Origin: Phorcus lineatus | Taxonomy: Eukaryota > Mollusca > Gastropoda > Trochida > Trochidae | NCBI GenBank assembly: GCA_921293015.1 | Contig: OV121090.1 | Coordinates: 36,739,082-36,803,081 of the forward strand | Direction: 5' to 3' | Length of the DNA: 64,000 bases | In this document: positions 46,321-56,548 of the stretch, one piece after another | Numbering within the stretch: position 1 is the stretch's first letter | How the letters are laid out: every line of letters begins with the position of its first letter | The notes under the pieces: generated by a model | Told to the model about the DNA's origin: nothing | Databases searched by the model: none | Seen by the model: only the letters and a program-made list of their open reading frames with translations | Position numbers and translations under genes: made by a program

Positions 46321-48282
46321 AAGTCATAGATTGTGACAGGTTCATAGCTCGCCTATATATATAAAATGACGGAGTATTGGGTTCGATTCCTGGATTGTGA
46401 AGGGCTTACAGATGGACATTATATCAAACTGAGAGGGAATATGGGTCAATTCTCAGATTGTGTAGGGCTCATATCTCGCCTATCTATATGTCAAACTGAG
46501 GGAGTATATGGTTCGATTCCTAGATTGTGAAGGGCTCACAGCGCGTCTATATGTCAAACTGAGGGAGTATAGGGATCTATTCTCAGATTATCAAGGGTTC
46601 ACGGCTCGCTTTTATGTCAAACTGAGGGAATATAATGGCCGATTCCTAGATTGTGAAGGGCTCACATCGCGTTTACATGTCAAACTGAGAGATTATATGT
46701 ATCTATTCTCAGATTGTGAAGGGTTCACAGCTCGACAATTTGTCTAACTGAGGTGGTATAAGGATCTACTCTCAGATTGTGAAGGGCTAACAGATCACCT
46801 TTATTTAAACTGAGAGGGTATAGCAGTCGATTCTCAGATTGTGATGGGCTCATAGCTCGCCTATAAATCAAACTGAGGGAGTATATGGGTCGATTCCTAG
46901 ATTGTGAAGGCCTCTACGCATGCCTTAAACTCAAACTGACGGAGTATAAGGGTCGATTCTCAGATTGTGAAGGGCTTACAGCTCACCTTTATTTAAACTG
47001 AGAGGAAACAGAAGTCGATTCCCAGATTGTGAAGGGCTAAGATATCGCCATTATGTGAAACTGATGGAGTATAGAGGCCGATTCCTAGATTGTGAATGGC
47101 TCATAGCGCGCCTATATGTCAAACTGAGGGAGTATGGGGATCTATTCTCAGATTGTGAAGGGCTCACAGCTCGCTTTTATGTCAAACAGAGGGACTTTAG
47201 GGGACGATTCCTAGATTGTGAAGGGTTCACAGATCGCCATTATCGCTAACTGAGGGAGTATAGGGATCTACTCTCTAAGATTGTGAAGGGCTCACAGATC
47301 ACCTTTATTCAAACTGAGAGGGAATAGCAGTCGATTCTCAGATTTTGATGGGCTCATAGCTCGCCTATAAATCAAACTGAGGGAGTTTATGGGTCGATTC
47401 CTAGATTGTGAAGGGCTCACCGCATGCCTTAAACTCAAAATGACCGAGTATAAGGGTCGATTCTCAGATTGTGAAGGGCTTACAGCTCACCTTTATTTAA
47501 ACTGAGAGGAAATAGAAGTCGATTCCCAGATTGTGAAGGGCTAAGATATCGCCATTATGTCAAACTGAGGGAGTATATGGTTCGATTCCTAGATTGTGAA
47601 TGGCTCACAGCGCGTCTATATGTCAAACTGAGGGAGTATAGGGATCTATTCTCAGATTATTAAGGGTTCACGGCTCGCTTTAATGTCAAACTGAGGGAAT
47701 ATAATGGCCGATTCCTAGATTGTGAATGGCTCATAGCGCGCCTATATGTCAAACTGAGGGAGTATAGGGATCTATTCTCAGATTGTGAAGGCTCATAGCT
47801 CACCTTTATTTAAACTGAGAGGGTATAGCAGTTGATTCTCAGATTGTGATTGGCTCATAGCTCGCCTATATGTCAAACTGAGGGAGTATATGGGTCGATT
47901 CCTAGATTGTGAAGGGCTCACCGCATGCCTTTAACTCATAGGAGGGAGTATAAGGGTCGATTCTCAGATTGTGAAGGGCTTACAGCTCACCTTTTTTTCT
48001 AAACTGAGAGGAAATAGAAGTCGATTCCCAGATTGTGAAGGGCTCAAATATCGTCATTATGTGAATTTGAGGAAGTAGGGGCCGATTCCAAGATTGTGAA
48101 GGTGTCACAGCGCGTCTATATGTCAAACTGAGGGAGTATAGAGATCTGTTCATAGCTCACCTTGATGTCAAACTGACGGAGTATAATGGCCGATTCCTAG
48201 AATGTGAAGGGGTCACAGCGCGTCTATATGTCAAACTGAGGGAGTATAGAGATCTGTTCTCAGATTGTGAAGGCTCGTAGCT
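46321..48282 (+). repeat. Left minisatellite arm, about 31 units of 63 bp
   Basis: Units have a core YCTAGATTGTGAAGGGCTCA or TCTCAGATTGTGAAGGGCT, then a variable middle, GTCAAACTGAGGGAGTATA and a short spacer. Several unit subtypes alternate in fixed order. The marker TTATTTAAACTGAGAGGGTA recurs at 46801, 47305 and 47806, giving a higher-order period of 504 and 501 bp (8 units). The array continues at 56807 after the LINE insertions. Confidence 0.9.
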
Positions 48283-48562
48283 GGTTTAAACAATATTTAT
48301 TTCAGAAAAGAGAAAGGGATTAATAAACAGGCTAGCAGCCTATCTGATTTAAACATATTTATTCATGTTTTTGTATAGTACATGAATGGATTGGCCAACA
48401 AGCTCCGAAGAGCTTATATCAAGGCCGCTCCGATACAGTTACATATAAATAGATACAAACTCATATTCGTGACACATGTCCGATTCACAACTTAGCTTCA
48501 AAGATAGTGGTTTTACATTAATATCATGTTGTTTGCGTGGCAGTCATTACATATTCAAGTGC

Positions 48563-51500
48563 TTAAAAGGAGTCAAATCGATCAGATTTTATGATATATT
48601 GATGAATAGACTTCAACAATTTGTTAAGATCGTCGTTTGAGAGCAATGTACATCCCCTAAGTACTGTATTAATACTAAATCCTTTCAAATAGAAGAATGA
48701 ATTCTGTCTTAATTCTGTGTAATTGTGGCATGTGAAAAAATAGTGTACGGCGTTTTCAATTGGGTGACCGCATGAGCACTCTGGGCTGTCCGCGATATGT
48801 CTATCAAACTTGTCGGCATTCAAATCACTACAACGGAGCCTGAGGCGGGAATGGATAATTTGACAAATTCTTGAACCATAATTAAGATCGAAGTTAACAT
48901 TTGTATTTCTAGATCCACAAAGCTTATTTTTGAAGCCGGATAATGTATCGATATTTTGGATGTGAGGATTTAATGAGTTCCATAGTTGTATTGTGTCAGG
49001 TAAGAAAGACCTGGCATAAGTCACCGTTCTACACTTCATTGTTCGTACGGATGAATTTTCTCTGAGATTGTAGTCATTCGTACTGGGTGTTTTTGGTAGG
49101 AGGTCATTAAGATATTGAGGTGCTAGATTATTTTTCATTTTATAAAAAGTAGTCAATTTAGATATATATCTACGTTCTGCTAGTGGTTTCTTATTCGTTT
49201 CGTCATAAATTTCCTTATGGCTTGTTCCGCGAACTGCTCCACATATTGATCTTAACGCATCCAAGTTCAGCTTTTCTAGCAAGTTACATTGCTCTTGAGT
49301 ACAATTATCCCAAATATGCCCACAATAATCAAATATTGGTATTATGAAGGATTTATAAATAATTTCTAGACTTTTTCGCGATAGCCGATATTTCAGACTT
49401 CTTAAACAGTTAATCAGGGGACTAACTTTCTTGATCACTGAGTTTATATGGACATCCCAGTAACAGTTACTTTGAAGGGTCAAACCTAGATGCTTATGAC
49501 TTTCTACTTCTTCAATCGTTTCACCGTTCATTATCAAATTAGGTTTAGTGCTCCTATTTATTTTTCTGCTAAACTGTATTGACTTAGTTTTTTTTGGATT
49601 AAAAGAAACCTTCCACTTTTTGGCCCAGTTTGCAATCAATGACAGATCATTATTTAAACAGTTTGCAGCTACATTAGGGTCATCAATTATGACATACAGA
49701 GAAGTGTCATCTGCGAAAAGTCGGATTTTACTGTCAATGTCATCTACAATATCATTAATGTAAATAATGAATAATAGGGGTCCCAAAACAGAACCTTGAG
49801 GGACGCCTGCTAATACATGTTTGGGATTTGATGCGTGTCCATTAATGACAACTCGCTGGGTTCTATTATTCAGGTAACTTTCAAACCAATTCAATAAATT
49901 GCCTTCAATTCCATATGATCTTAATTTCTGCAGTATACCCTTGTGCCAAACTTTATCAAATGCTTTGCTAACATCGCAAAATACCGCTCTCACTTCTTTT
50001 CCGTCGTCCAGCGCTTTTGCTATGAAATCATATAGATAGGTCAATTGATTAGTTGTTGAGTCGCCAGAGGTAAATCCTGATTGAAGATTTGAAAGGAGGT
50101 TATTATCTCTTAGAAAATTATTTACATGTTTAAAGATACATTTTTCGAATACTTTAGCCAGACAGCTCGTTAATGCTACTGGTCTATAGTTTGAAGGGTC
50201 GTATATGTCGCCGGTTTTGTGGATAGGGATGACATTCGCTTCTTTCCAAGAAGTAGGAAATTTAGCCGTATTTAAAGACAGATTAAATAGTTTGGTTAAA
50301 ATGGGAGCTAGAGAGTTAGCACAACTTTTTAGTACTTTGTTTCCGATTTTATCAGGGCCGATCGCTTTAGTTGTATCTACAGAGAGTAATATATCCTTAA
50401 CTTCCCCCATCTCTAATACTAAATCGGTCAGAGTACTATCGCAACGTTTATCAACAAGAGGGGGGTCGTCGTCAGGATCTATAACTTTGGATTGACTAGT
50501 GAAGTAGTTGTTCATTATTTCTGTTACATCGTTGAACTCATCGTAGAGTACATCATCCTGGATAACTGACTTACAAGTGATTTTTGCCGATTTATTTAGT
50601 AAATAGTTCTTAACTAGTCTCCACCATGTTTTTGTACAGGTTGATTCACTTATTGCATTATCAATTTTAATTGTATGTTGTTTTTTAGCTTTACGTACAG
50701 AGGATATTACTTTATTTCTCAGTGATTTGAAATTTTGCCAGTCTAGGGGACGGTTAGTTCTTTTAGCGATTTTATGTTGCCTATTTCGTCTCCTCATAAG
50801 AGATCGTATTTCATTATTCATCCAAAGGGTGTCTCTAGGTCTAATAAGTACGGTTTTATTTGGTATACTCGCATCGCAAATTTGGATAAGGTCGTCGGTT
50901 AATTTGGTTGTTATAGGATCTATATCCTGGGTTTGAGTTACATCAATGTCAATATTATTTATAAATTGGTTTAAACAGTCTGTATTCGCTCGAGAATAAT
51001 CATAAACCTTCCGCTCAAAGCAAGTTTCTTTCTGTTTATCTGAATCAATGTTAATATACACCGGGCAGTGGTCACTGCATATAGGATCCAGCACTCCCGA
51101 TTTCCGTACTTTGTTAAAACATGTTACAAATATCAAATCAATCAATGTACGAGAACGAGAGGTGATTCGTGTAGGTTCAGATATAAGTTGCTTGAGTCCG
51201 TACGCGGCTTCTAAATAGTTCAGTTTAGTGTGATGTTCGTTTAGGATATTTAGATTAAAATCCCCTAAAATGATAGTTTTCATATTTAAATCCACGGCAT
51301 TTGAAATACTATTGTCGATGAGGTCCCAATACAGTTCACTTTTATCTGCTCTATAGTAGGTACCAATAAGAAATGTCTGTTTTTTACTTTTAACTTTTAT
51401 CCATAATGCCTCAAGCCCAGCTGTATCCAAAGTATCCATGTGCTTAGCACATAAATTATCTTTTACATACACTGCAACCCCACCGCCACGGCTTTCTCTA

Positions 51501-51874
51501 TCCTTTCGAAATGGCGCCTGAAAACCCGGAATAGCGATTTCTTTATTATTTATTGTTGAGTGTAACCATGTTTCGGTTAAACAGATCACATCGTAGGAAC
51601 TAAACTCAGCTTCTAATATATCTATTTTATCTTTTAGGCTTCTAACGTTAAGGTGAATGATCTTAAGATCAGTATGAACACAAGGACCTGGGTGAGGATG
51701 TACATCGCCACAGCAAAGGAGGAAGAGTGTAATAAGGATACTTACTTTAGGATTGTATAAACAAAGAAATCTAAGATTGTGAATGAAAACTGCGAATTTC
51801 ATCAACGATTTTACGTGCACCTTGACTGCAAACTGCCCCACTGCCTGTCTATACTGCACTATATCAACCGGCAT
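48563..51874 (-). CDS. LINE polyprotein: endonuclease and reverse transcriptase
   Basis: An uninterrupted 1103-residue ORF. A hydrophobic N-terminal segment ends in GDVHPHPGP (56-64), a 2A-like motif. An exonuclease-endonuclease-phosphatase domain (about 70-285) follows, with LNVRSL (N76), TETW (E101), GDFN (204-207) and SDHCP (H269), which nicks target DNA. The reverse transcriptase (about 490-800) shows NYRPVALTS, FDKVWH, AGVPQGSVLGPLLF and the catalytic FADD (about 716-719). The C-terminus has CSCGHPIENAVHYFFTC, the CCHC-type knuckle of many LINEs. Length is normal for a fused single-ORF element. Intact frame, all catalytic motifs and a perfect 17-bp duplication suggest recent insertion and possible activity. 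An upstream ORF1 was not recognised. Confidence 0.95.
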   Translation of the reverse strand: MPVDIVQYRQAVGQFAVKVHVKSLMKFAVFIHNLRFLCLYNPKVSILITLFLLCCGDVHPHPGPCVHTDLKIIHLNVRSLKDKIDILEAEFSSYDVICLTETWLHSTINNKEIAIPGFQAPFRKDRESRGGGVAVYVKDNLCAKHMDTLDTAGLEALWIKVKSKKQTFLIGTYYRADKSELYWDLIDNSISNAVDLNMKTIILGDFNLNILNEHHTKLNYLEAAYGLKQLISEPTRITSRSRTLIDLIFVTCFNKVRKSGVLDPICSDHCPVYINIDSDKQKETCFERKVYDYSRANTDCLNQFINNIDIDVTQTQDIDPITTKLTDDLIQICDASIPNKTVLIRPRDTLWMNNEIRSLMRRRNRQHKIAKRTNRPLDWQNFKSLRNKVISSVRKAKKQHTIKIDNAISESTCTKTWWRLVKNYLLNKSAKITCKSVIQDDVLYDEFNDVTEIMNNYFTSQSKVIDPDDDPPLVDKRCDSTLTDLVLEMGEVKDILLSVDTTKAIGPDKIGNKVLKSCANSLAPILTKLFNLSLNTAKFPTSWKEANVIPIHKTGDIYDPSNYRPVALTSCLAKVFEKCIFKHVNNFLRDNNLLSNLQSGFTSGDSTTNQLTYLYDFIAKALDDGKEVRAVFCDVSKAFDKVWHKGILQKLRSYGIEGNLLNWFESYLNNRTQRVVINGHASNPKHVLAGVPQGSVLGPLLFIIYINDIVDDIDSKIRLFADDTSLYVIIDDPNVAANCLNNDLSLIANWAKKWKVSFNPKKTKSIQFSRKINRSTKPNLIMNGETIEEVESHKHLGLTLQSNCYWDVHINSVIKKVSPLINCLRSLKYRLSRKSLEIIYKSFIIPIFDYCGHIWDNCTQEQCNLLEKLNLDALRSICGAVRGTSHKEIYDETNKKPLAERRYISKLTTFYKMKNNLAPQYLNDLLPKTPSTNDYNLRENSSVRTMKCRTVTYARSFLPDTIQLWNSLNPHIQNIDTLSGFKNKLCGSRNTNVNFDLNYGSRICQIIHSRLRLRCSDLNADKFDRHIADSPECSCGHPIENAVHYFFTCHNYTELRQNSFFYLKGFSINTVLRGCTLLSNDDLNKLLKSIHQYIIKSDRFDSF

Positions 51875-52142
51875 CTATATGCATTCTACAATCAAATAAG
51901 GCAGTGGGGATCAATTTGAATATACATGTATAACAAAAATGGCAAACAAAGAAAAGCGCAAAATACTTGAGATCTTGAAGCACATTAATACAATATGGAC
52001 GCAGATCAGTTGTGGTGAAAGTCACAAACATACTTATGTTTAAAGAACAAATAAGGTAAAAAGTAACAATGCAGATGGTATACATAATCTGCATATATGA
52101 CAACAAGACATTCATGGAAAAAGCAAAACATTGTGAAAGAAA

Positions 52143-52435
52143 GAACACCATTGGTGAAATCATTACCAACATATATGCAAGATGTAAATGGTTAACTCCC
52201 AAAATTGCAAATTCATGAACTCTACGAAAAAAAAAAAAAAAAAGACCCGAGAAAAAGAAAAACTTAACACAAAAAGAAAAAAAAAACTTTAGAAAGAAAA
52301 AGCACCATTGGTGAAATCATTACCAACATATGTGCAAGTAGTAAATGGTTAACTCTGCAAAATTGCAAACTCATGAACCCTACGAAAAATACCCGAGAAA
52401 AAGAATAAATAAAAACAAAAGGAAAGACAAAAAAG
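52143..52435 (-). repeat. Two-unit 157-bp tandem repeat in the LINE 5' region
   Basis: CACCATTGGTGAAATCATTA at 52146 recurs at 52303, followed in both by CCAACATATRTGCAAG and AAATGGTTAACTC. The position upstream of the ORF suggests promoter monomers, as in other LINEs (inference). Confidence 0.7.
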
Positions 52436-53448
52436 AGGTTAAGAGATTTCATTCAAGTCTAATTTCGGTGATCTGCAGGAGAACGTTTTTCTCATGAGTA
52501 GAATTGAAATAACGTAATTAGGTCAACCCGGGGAAGAACAAAGACAACAACAGAAATGATCAATTTAGAGCATACAGAACTCCACATTTACAAGCGTACA
52601 GAGTAATAGAATAAGATCGGGGCAAAAGGGCTTCAAGTGAAAGCACGAGCAAATTTTACTTTATAGAGAAAAATGAGAAAAGAAACAAAAACTTAAAAAA
52701 ATATCGACAGGGCAAAGCAGTTACGTTAACCACATATTAACCCCCCTAAAAACCAACAACCTTTGAAGAGTCGAATAGTACAAACGTGTACAATTATGGT
52801 AGATAATACATGTTTGTCTAGAAAACAACCTTAGCAACTTTAACTGTACTGTGTCAATATCTCATGTTTTACTAGCGTTTGTTGCTTTCCTATCACGACA
52901 CAGCATGACATGCACGCATGTTTTGATCATACGTTCTTGTAGAAATGAATGATTCTTCGCGTTAGATTATGCATAGGTGTCATTTTCAATTATTGGCAAT
53001 GATAATCATTATAACACTTTGTGCAGCTATTTTTATGTTTTGAAAACACAAGAATACGTATCTCAAAAGTGAAAAACAATTTCACAACATTGAATGTTAC
53101 AAACCTCACAACGTTAAGAAAGCATGCTTCTCACGTGCGATATGCTTCTCAAGGTTCAACGCTAGTTCATACACGCTCGTACACGATTAATTAGTCATGC
53201 AAGAAATTGCAACTAGCAAACATCACAATTTCAATTTAATCAATTCAAACTCAAATAATGTAACAAATTCATATTTGGGGTGACCGATATGTCAAAGTAT
53301 TTAACCAAGTTAATGTATTTGAGGTTTCTAAGGCCAACAAACACGTACCTTGGTGTTAATTACAACACACGGACACATGTTTTTCTCGAGTGTCGTCATG
53401 TTAGCATGCTATAACACAGTACAAACGTGTTGCTAGCAGCCTATCTGA

Positions 53449-54702
53449 ATACCTCTCCCATACATACATATATACATTTATACACCATATCTTAATTCAT
53501 CATCATTGAAGTTAGCAGACTTAAATAATTATGGATTAAACAGAAAAACGTTTAGTAAGGGTAAAATATAAAAGAACAGATTTAACAATCTTTTCATTGA
53601 TTTCGTCTGAGTAGGAATCATTACCAAATAAAACAGTTTGAATATCGTAACCATTAACGTAAGAGAAACACTCTGATCGAAAACGAGAAAAATTTGGACA
53701 AATAAAGAGAAAGTGAATGGCATCTTCATAATGGTAAAAATATATCAAATTTATCTCCGTTTAGATCGCTACAGCCAAGTCTTAGTTTACAGTGAATAAT
53801 TTGGTTGTATCTCCTTCCAAAGTTTCTTATAATATGATGTACATTACATGCTACATTTCGATCAAGGTTTTTTTTAAATAACGCTACTGAGTCTATGTTT
53901 CTTAGTTTATCATCAAGCATATTCCACTCCAACACAGATGGTAAAAATGATTTTTTATATGATTCAGTGCGACAAAGAGGTACTTGAAGTATGTTTGATG
54001 ATCTTGATTCATACGTGGAAACAGAGGATATGTTTAATGGTATCAAATCTGATAGATATTTTAGAGTTGTATCATTGAACATTTTATGGAATACACACAT
54101 TTGATGATTTTTGCGACGTTCGCTTAGAGATGTAAAACCGGTTTCAAAATAAATTTTCAAATGACTTACTCCTCTAACGGATCCACATATGGTTCTGAGG
54201 GCATCTAAATGAAGTTTTTCTAGTAGTAACTCTTGAGTTTGCATACAATTGTTCCAGATATAATCACAATAATCAAATATCGGTAAAATGAATGAACCAT
54301 ATAGAGTATGAAGTGTTTTTCTTTGAAGGCGATATTTAAGACTTCTCAAGCAGTTGATCATAGGACTAACCTTAGAAATAATGTCATCTATATGCATTTT
54401 CCAGTTACCATCGCTTTGCAAAGTAAGTCCCAGATGTTTATGTGATTCAACTGATTCAATTGGTACCCCATTCATTAAAAGGTTGGGCATTACTGTAACT
54501 AGTTTCTTTCTTGTAACAATTATAGATTCTGTTTTTTGAGGATTAAAATCTACCTTCCATTTGTTGGCCCATTTACTAATTAATTCTAAATCATCATTTA
54601 TTATATTTGAGGATAAAACAGGATCATCTATTATCACATATAAGGATGTATCATCAGCAAATAGTTTGATATTACACTGAATATCTTTAACGATGTCGTT
54701 AA
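53449..54702 (-). pseudogene. LINE copy 2: 3' part of reverse transcriptase and C-terminus
   Basis: From the TTAA insertion leftwards the frame reads NDIVKDIQCNIKLFADDTSL (catalytic FADD present), then the thumb and C-terminal region homologous to copy 1 (PIFDYCDYIWNNC, LRTICGSVRG, IIHCKLRLGCSDLNGDKFD). A frameshift near 53740 moves the last part (HYEDAIHFLFICPNF, the His/Cys knuckle) to another frame ending near 53536. Identity to copy 1 is clear but partial, so copy 2 is an older or different subfamily member. Confidence 0.88.
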
Positions 54703-54924
54703 ACGGCCAGTTCGACCGGGTATTTTCTGTTCCACAAATATTCGGGAGGGAATTCCCTTTTGCACGCGACACGTAACTTTTTTATATATTCGATTTGTTT
54801 TCTATTTTCTGTGTTTACAACTTTTTCATGTTTGGTAATTAGTTGTAATCCGTCCTTCAAACTGAAAAAAATAGCGAAAACAATCGAAGCCACTGACCAG
54901 CACTACCAAGGGGCTTAACTCTAT

Positions 54925-54950
54925 TGCGATCATGGCGGCCATTAGATTGT
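54925..54950 (+). promoter_or_regulatory. YY1-like motif upstream of the plus-strand exon
   Basis: CATGGCGGCCAT (54931-54942) matches the core of the animal YY1 site often found near transcription starts. It lies 300 bp before the AT-hook exon. Motif resemblance only. Confidence 0.4.
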
Positions 54951-55063
54951 TGTCCGCTGCATGATTGATCTGCGTTGTAGTAACCTTGTAGTTACTTGGA
55001 TGTTTTGATTGTTGGGGATTAATAATGTAAATAATGTTTGCATAACTAATTATGACATCTCAA

Positions 55064-55216
55064 ATGGCTAAGCTCAATCAATATGACACTGAGGAGAAAA
55101 GTGGCTTCGCTCCGGCTTCCCAATATAAACAAAGATTCGTCCAGACTATCGCACTCCAAATTACTCACAGTGCTGCAGTTTTCCGTACATTAAAAACTTT
55201 ATGTGAAGTAACTTAG
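55064..55216 (+). other. 50-codon upstream ORF
   Basis: An ATG-to-TAG frame starting MAKLNQYDTEEKSGF lies 30 bp before the AT-hook exon start. If the region is transcribed, it would be an upstream ORF or a separate small peptide. No family recognised. Confidence 0.3.
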
Positions 55217-55246
55217 ATATCTTTCTTAAAAAAGAAGAGTTTTACT

Positions 55247-55452
55247 ATGAGTGAAGTTGTGCGAAGTCGAGGGCGACCGCGAAAGTACGATGGAAATTCG
55301 CCTGCGAGACGACAACAAGAGAGAAATGCCAAGCGGATTTATTTGGGAGACCTTGCTCAAAAATGGAAAGACCTGAAATCGGCACTGAAATTTACGGACT
55401 TTGAACTGGCAAAGCATTTGCTTGACAACCATGAGTTGACATGTGACTGCAA
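55247..55452 (+). CDS. First exon encoding an AT-hook (RGRPRK) protein piece
   Basis: Begins MSEVVRSRGRPRKYDGN: RGRPRK at residues 8-13 is an AT-hook for the DNA minor groove. A basic stretch and WKDLKSALKFTDFELAKHLL follow; this W-LK-F-FA-LL spacing recalls a family of uncharacterised animal proteins with Cys-rich or zinc-finger C-termini (recognition from memory, weak). The exon ends in CAA|GTAAGT (donor 55453-55458, phase 2). An acceptor TTTGCAG ending at 55926 would add about 12 codons and a stop (55927-55962), giving a mini-gene, but this is unproven. It is probably a captured host first exon or a relic of the parent transposon's own gene. Confidence 0.5.
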
Positions 55453-56061
55453 GTAAGTACAACTGTTTTTACTGTTGTTCACATGATAGGCTAATATAAA
55501 CATGGTTATTTCTCTGGATGAAATTGCTTTTATCAACATGTCAATTCCATGATTTCATAAAGGAGTGACTGTTTTTGAAAAAAATGAAGGGAACTGTACT
55601 GTACAGTAGTTGTCAAAATTTGATGGGCATTGAAAAGATAGGTTCAACCAAAATTATTACTGCATAGTAAGGAAATACACATTTGAAGTTCATATATATC
55701 ATAATTTTATTTCAGCCATAAGTAATACTAATTGAAACGAATAAATAAATATAATTCAAGTATTATTGTAAGAATTCAATTTTAATGCTGGCATATATTG
55801 TTTAGCATTTTAGAGCTTATCATCTCCAACTTTGATAATATTGATGAAACTGAATGTCTTTCATGTCCTTTTCCTTATAGTCCATATATGTATACTAACT
55901 GATTCAATTATTGTTGTAATTTGCAGTTCCAAAACAGAGAGAAATATACATGTGACGCAATAAGACCCACGATAATAGGGACCACCTTCATAGTAGATAA
56001 TTATATTATGATTCTTGTGAACAAGGTAATGTTTTCTGGAAGAAAGACTCGCCGCACTTAC

Positions 56062-56229
56062 CTCCGCAAAGGACAGGTCGCCGTCAATCGGTTGATCTTC
56101 GCGGTTTGTACACGGAAGTAAATGACCACACTGACATAGATCGCTGCAATATCTCTTCATCTGCTTACAAGGACATGATCCACGTTTTCCTGACCGAGAA
56201 CAAGTGTTGTTGCACTGACAGCTCGCCAT
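56062..56229 (-). CDS. First exon encoding a Cys-rich (CXC-like) peptide
   Basis: Reads MASCQCNNTCSRSGKRG, then SCPCKQMKRYCSDLCQCG, then LPCTNRE, with ten Cys within 43 residues in CxC and CxxxC spacing. This resembles CXC/tesmin-like zinc-binding repeats that also occur at the C-terminus of several transposon and host proteins. It ends at codon 56 with GAG|GTAAGT (donor complement of 56056-56061), phase 0. The frame continues openly beyond the donor but loses Cys density, supporting the exon end. Orientation is opposite to the AT-hook exon; the two point at each other. Confidence 0.5.
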
Positions 56230-56393
56230 GATCGAAATTGAGGAAAAAACGCATGGTCATCTGTATTTATATGTTCATTTTGATTGATTCGTGGACATGT
56301 CACAATGTCCCTTCTCTTTTGACACTGGCACATGACCAAGTACCCCGCATCACCCCTCAGACCCATTCGACACGCTGACACAAACGTGATTGT

Positions 56394-56431
56394 CGCCATG
56401 TTGTGAAAACATGCAGCGTTGCATTATGGGA
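56394..56431 (-). promoter_or_regulatory. YY1- and ZNF143-like promoter motifs
   Basis: CGCCATGTTG (56394-56403) fits the YY1 consensus, and GTTGCATTATGGGA (56418-56431) resembles the GCATTRTGGGA element of animal housekeeping promoters. Both lie 165-200 bp upstream of the Cys-rich exon. Resemblance only. Confidence 0.45.
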
Positions 56432-56548
56432 AGGGACTTTTCTCATTCTATTTATAGATCTACTTAACTGCTGACGCACTGTATCTAAAAATAGCTTCGT
56501 TAGCAGCATAAGCTTATCGCTGAAAACGTAATCGAACTGGCCGTTTAA

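Larger units (their letters stand above)
48348..53431 (-). mobile_element. LINE copy 1: full-length non-LTR retrotransposon
   Basis: A 17-bp duplication GCTAGCAGCCTATCTGA (48331-48347, 53432-53448) frames 5.08 kb. The site is the 3' UTR of LINE copy 2. Layout on the minus strand: about 1.56-kb 5' region with a 157-bp tandem repeat, one intact ORF of 1103 codons, and about 215 bp of 3' UTR ending AATAAATATGTTTAAA. There is no long poly(A). The domain set (N-terminal endonuclease, reverse transcriptase, C-terminal Cys/His knuckle) fits the Jockey/CR1/L2 group; exact clade not assigned. Confidence 0.88.
54703..56544. mobile_element. TTAA-flanked DNA transposon, non-autonomous, carrying gene pieces
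   Basis: TTAA at 54699-54702 and 56545-56548 flanks perfect 13-bp inverted ends ACGGCCAGTTCGA. Removing the element and one TTAA restores the LINE frame (YI then NDIV) exactly. TTAA duplications are typical of piggyBac and Kolobok; the end does not begin with the CCC-type bases usual in piggyBac, so the superfamily is open. No transposase is encoded. Instead there are two convergent modules, each with promoter-type motifs, a short first exon and a strong donor GTAAGT. Confidence 0.88.

Noticed and set aside
46321-48282. CRISPR-like regularly spaced repeats
   Set aside because: The whole 63-bp unit is repeated, including the presumed spacers; context is animal TE DNA.
48563-51874. Host gene of 1103 codons
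   Set aside because: Endonuclease, reverse transcriptase and target duplications identify a LINE.
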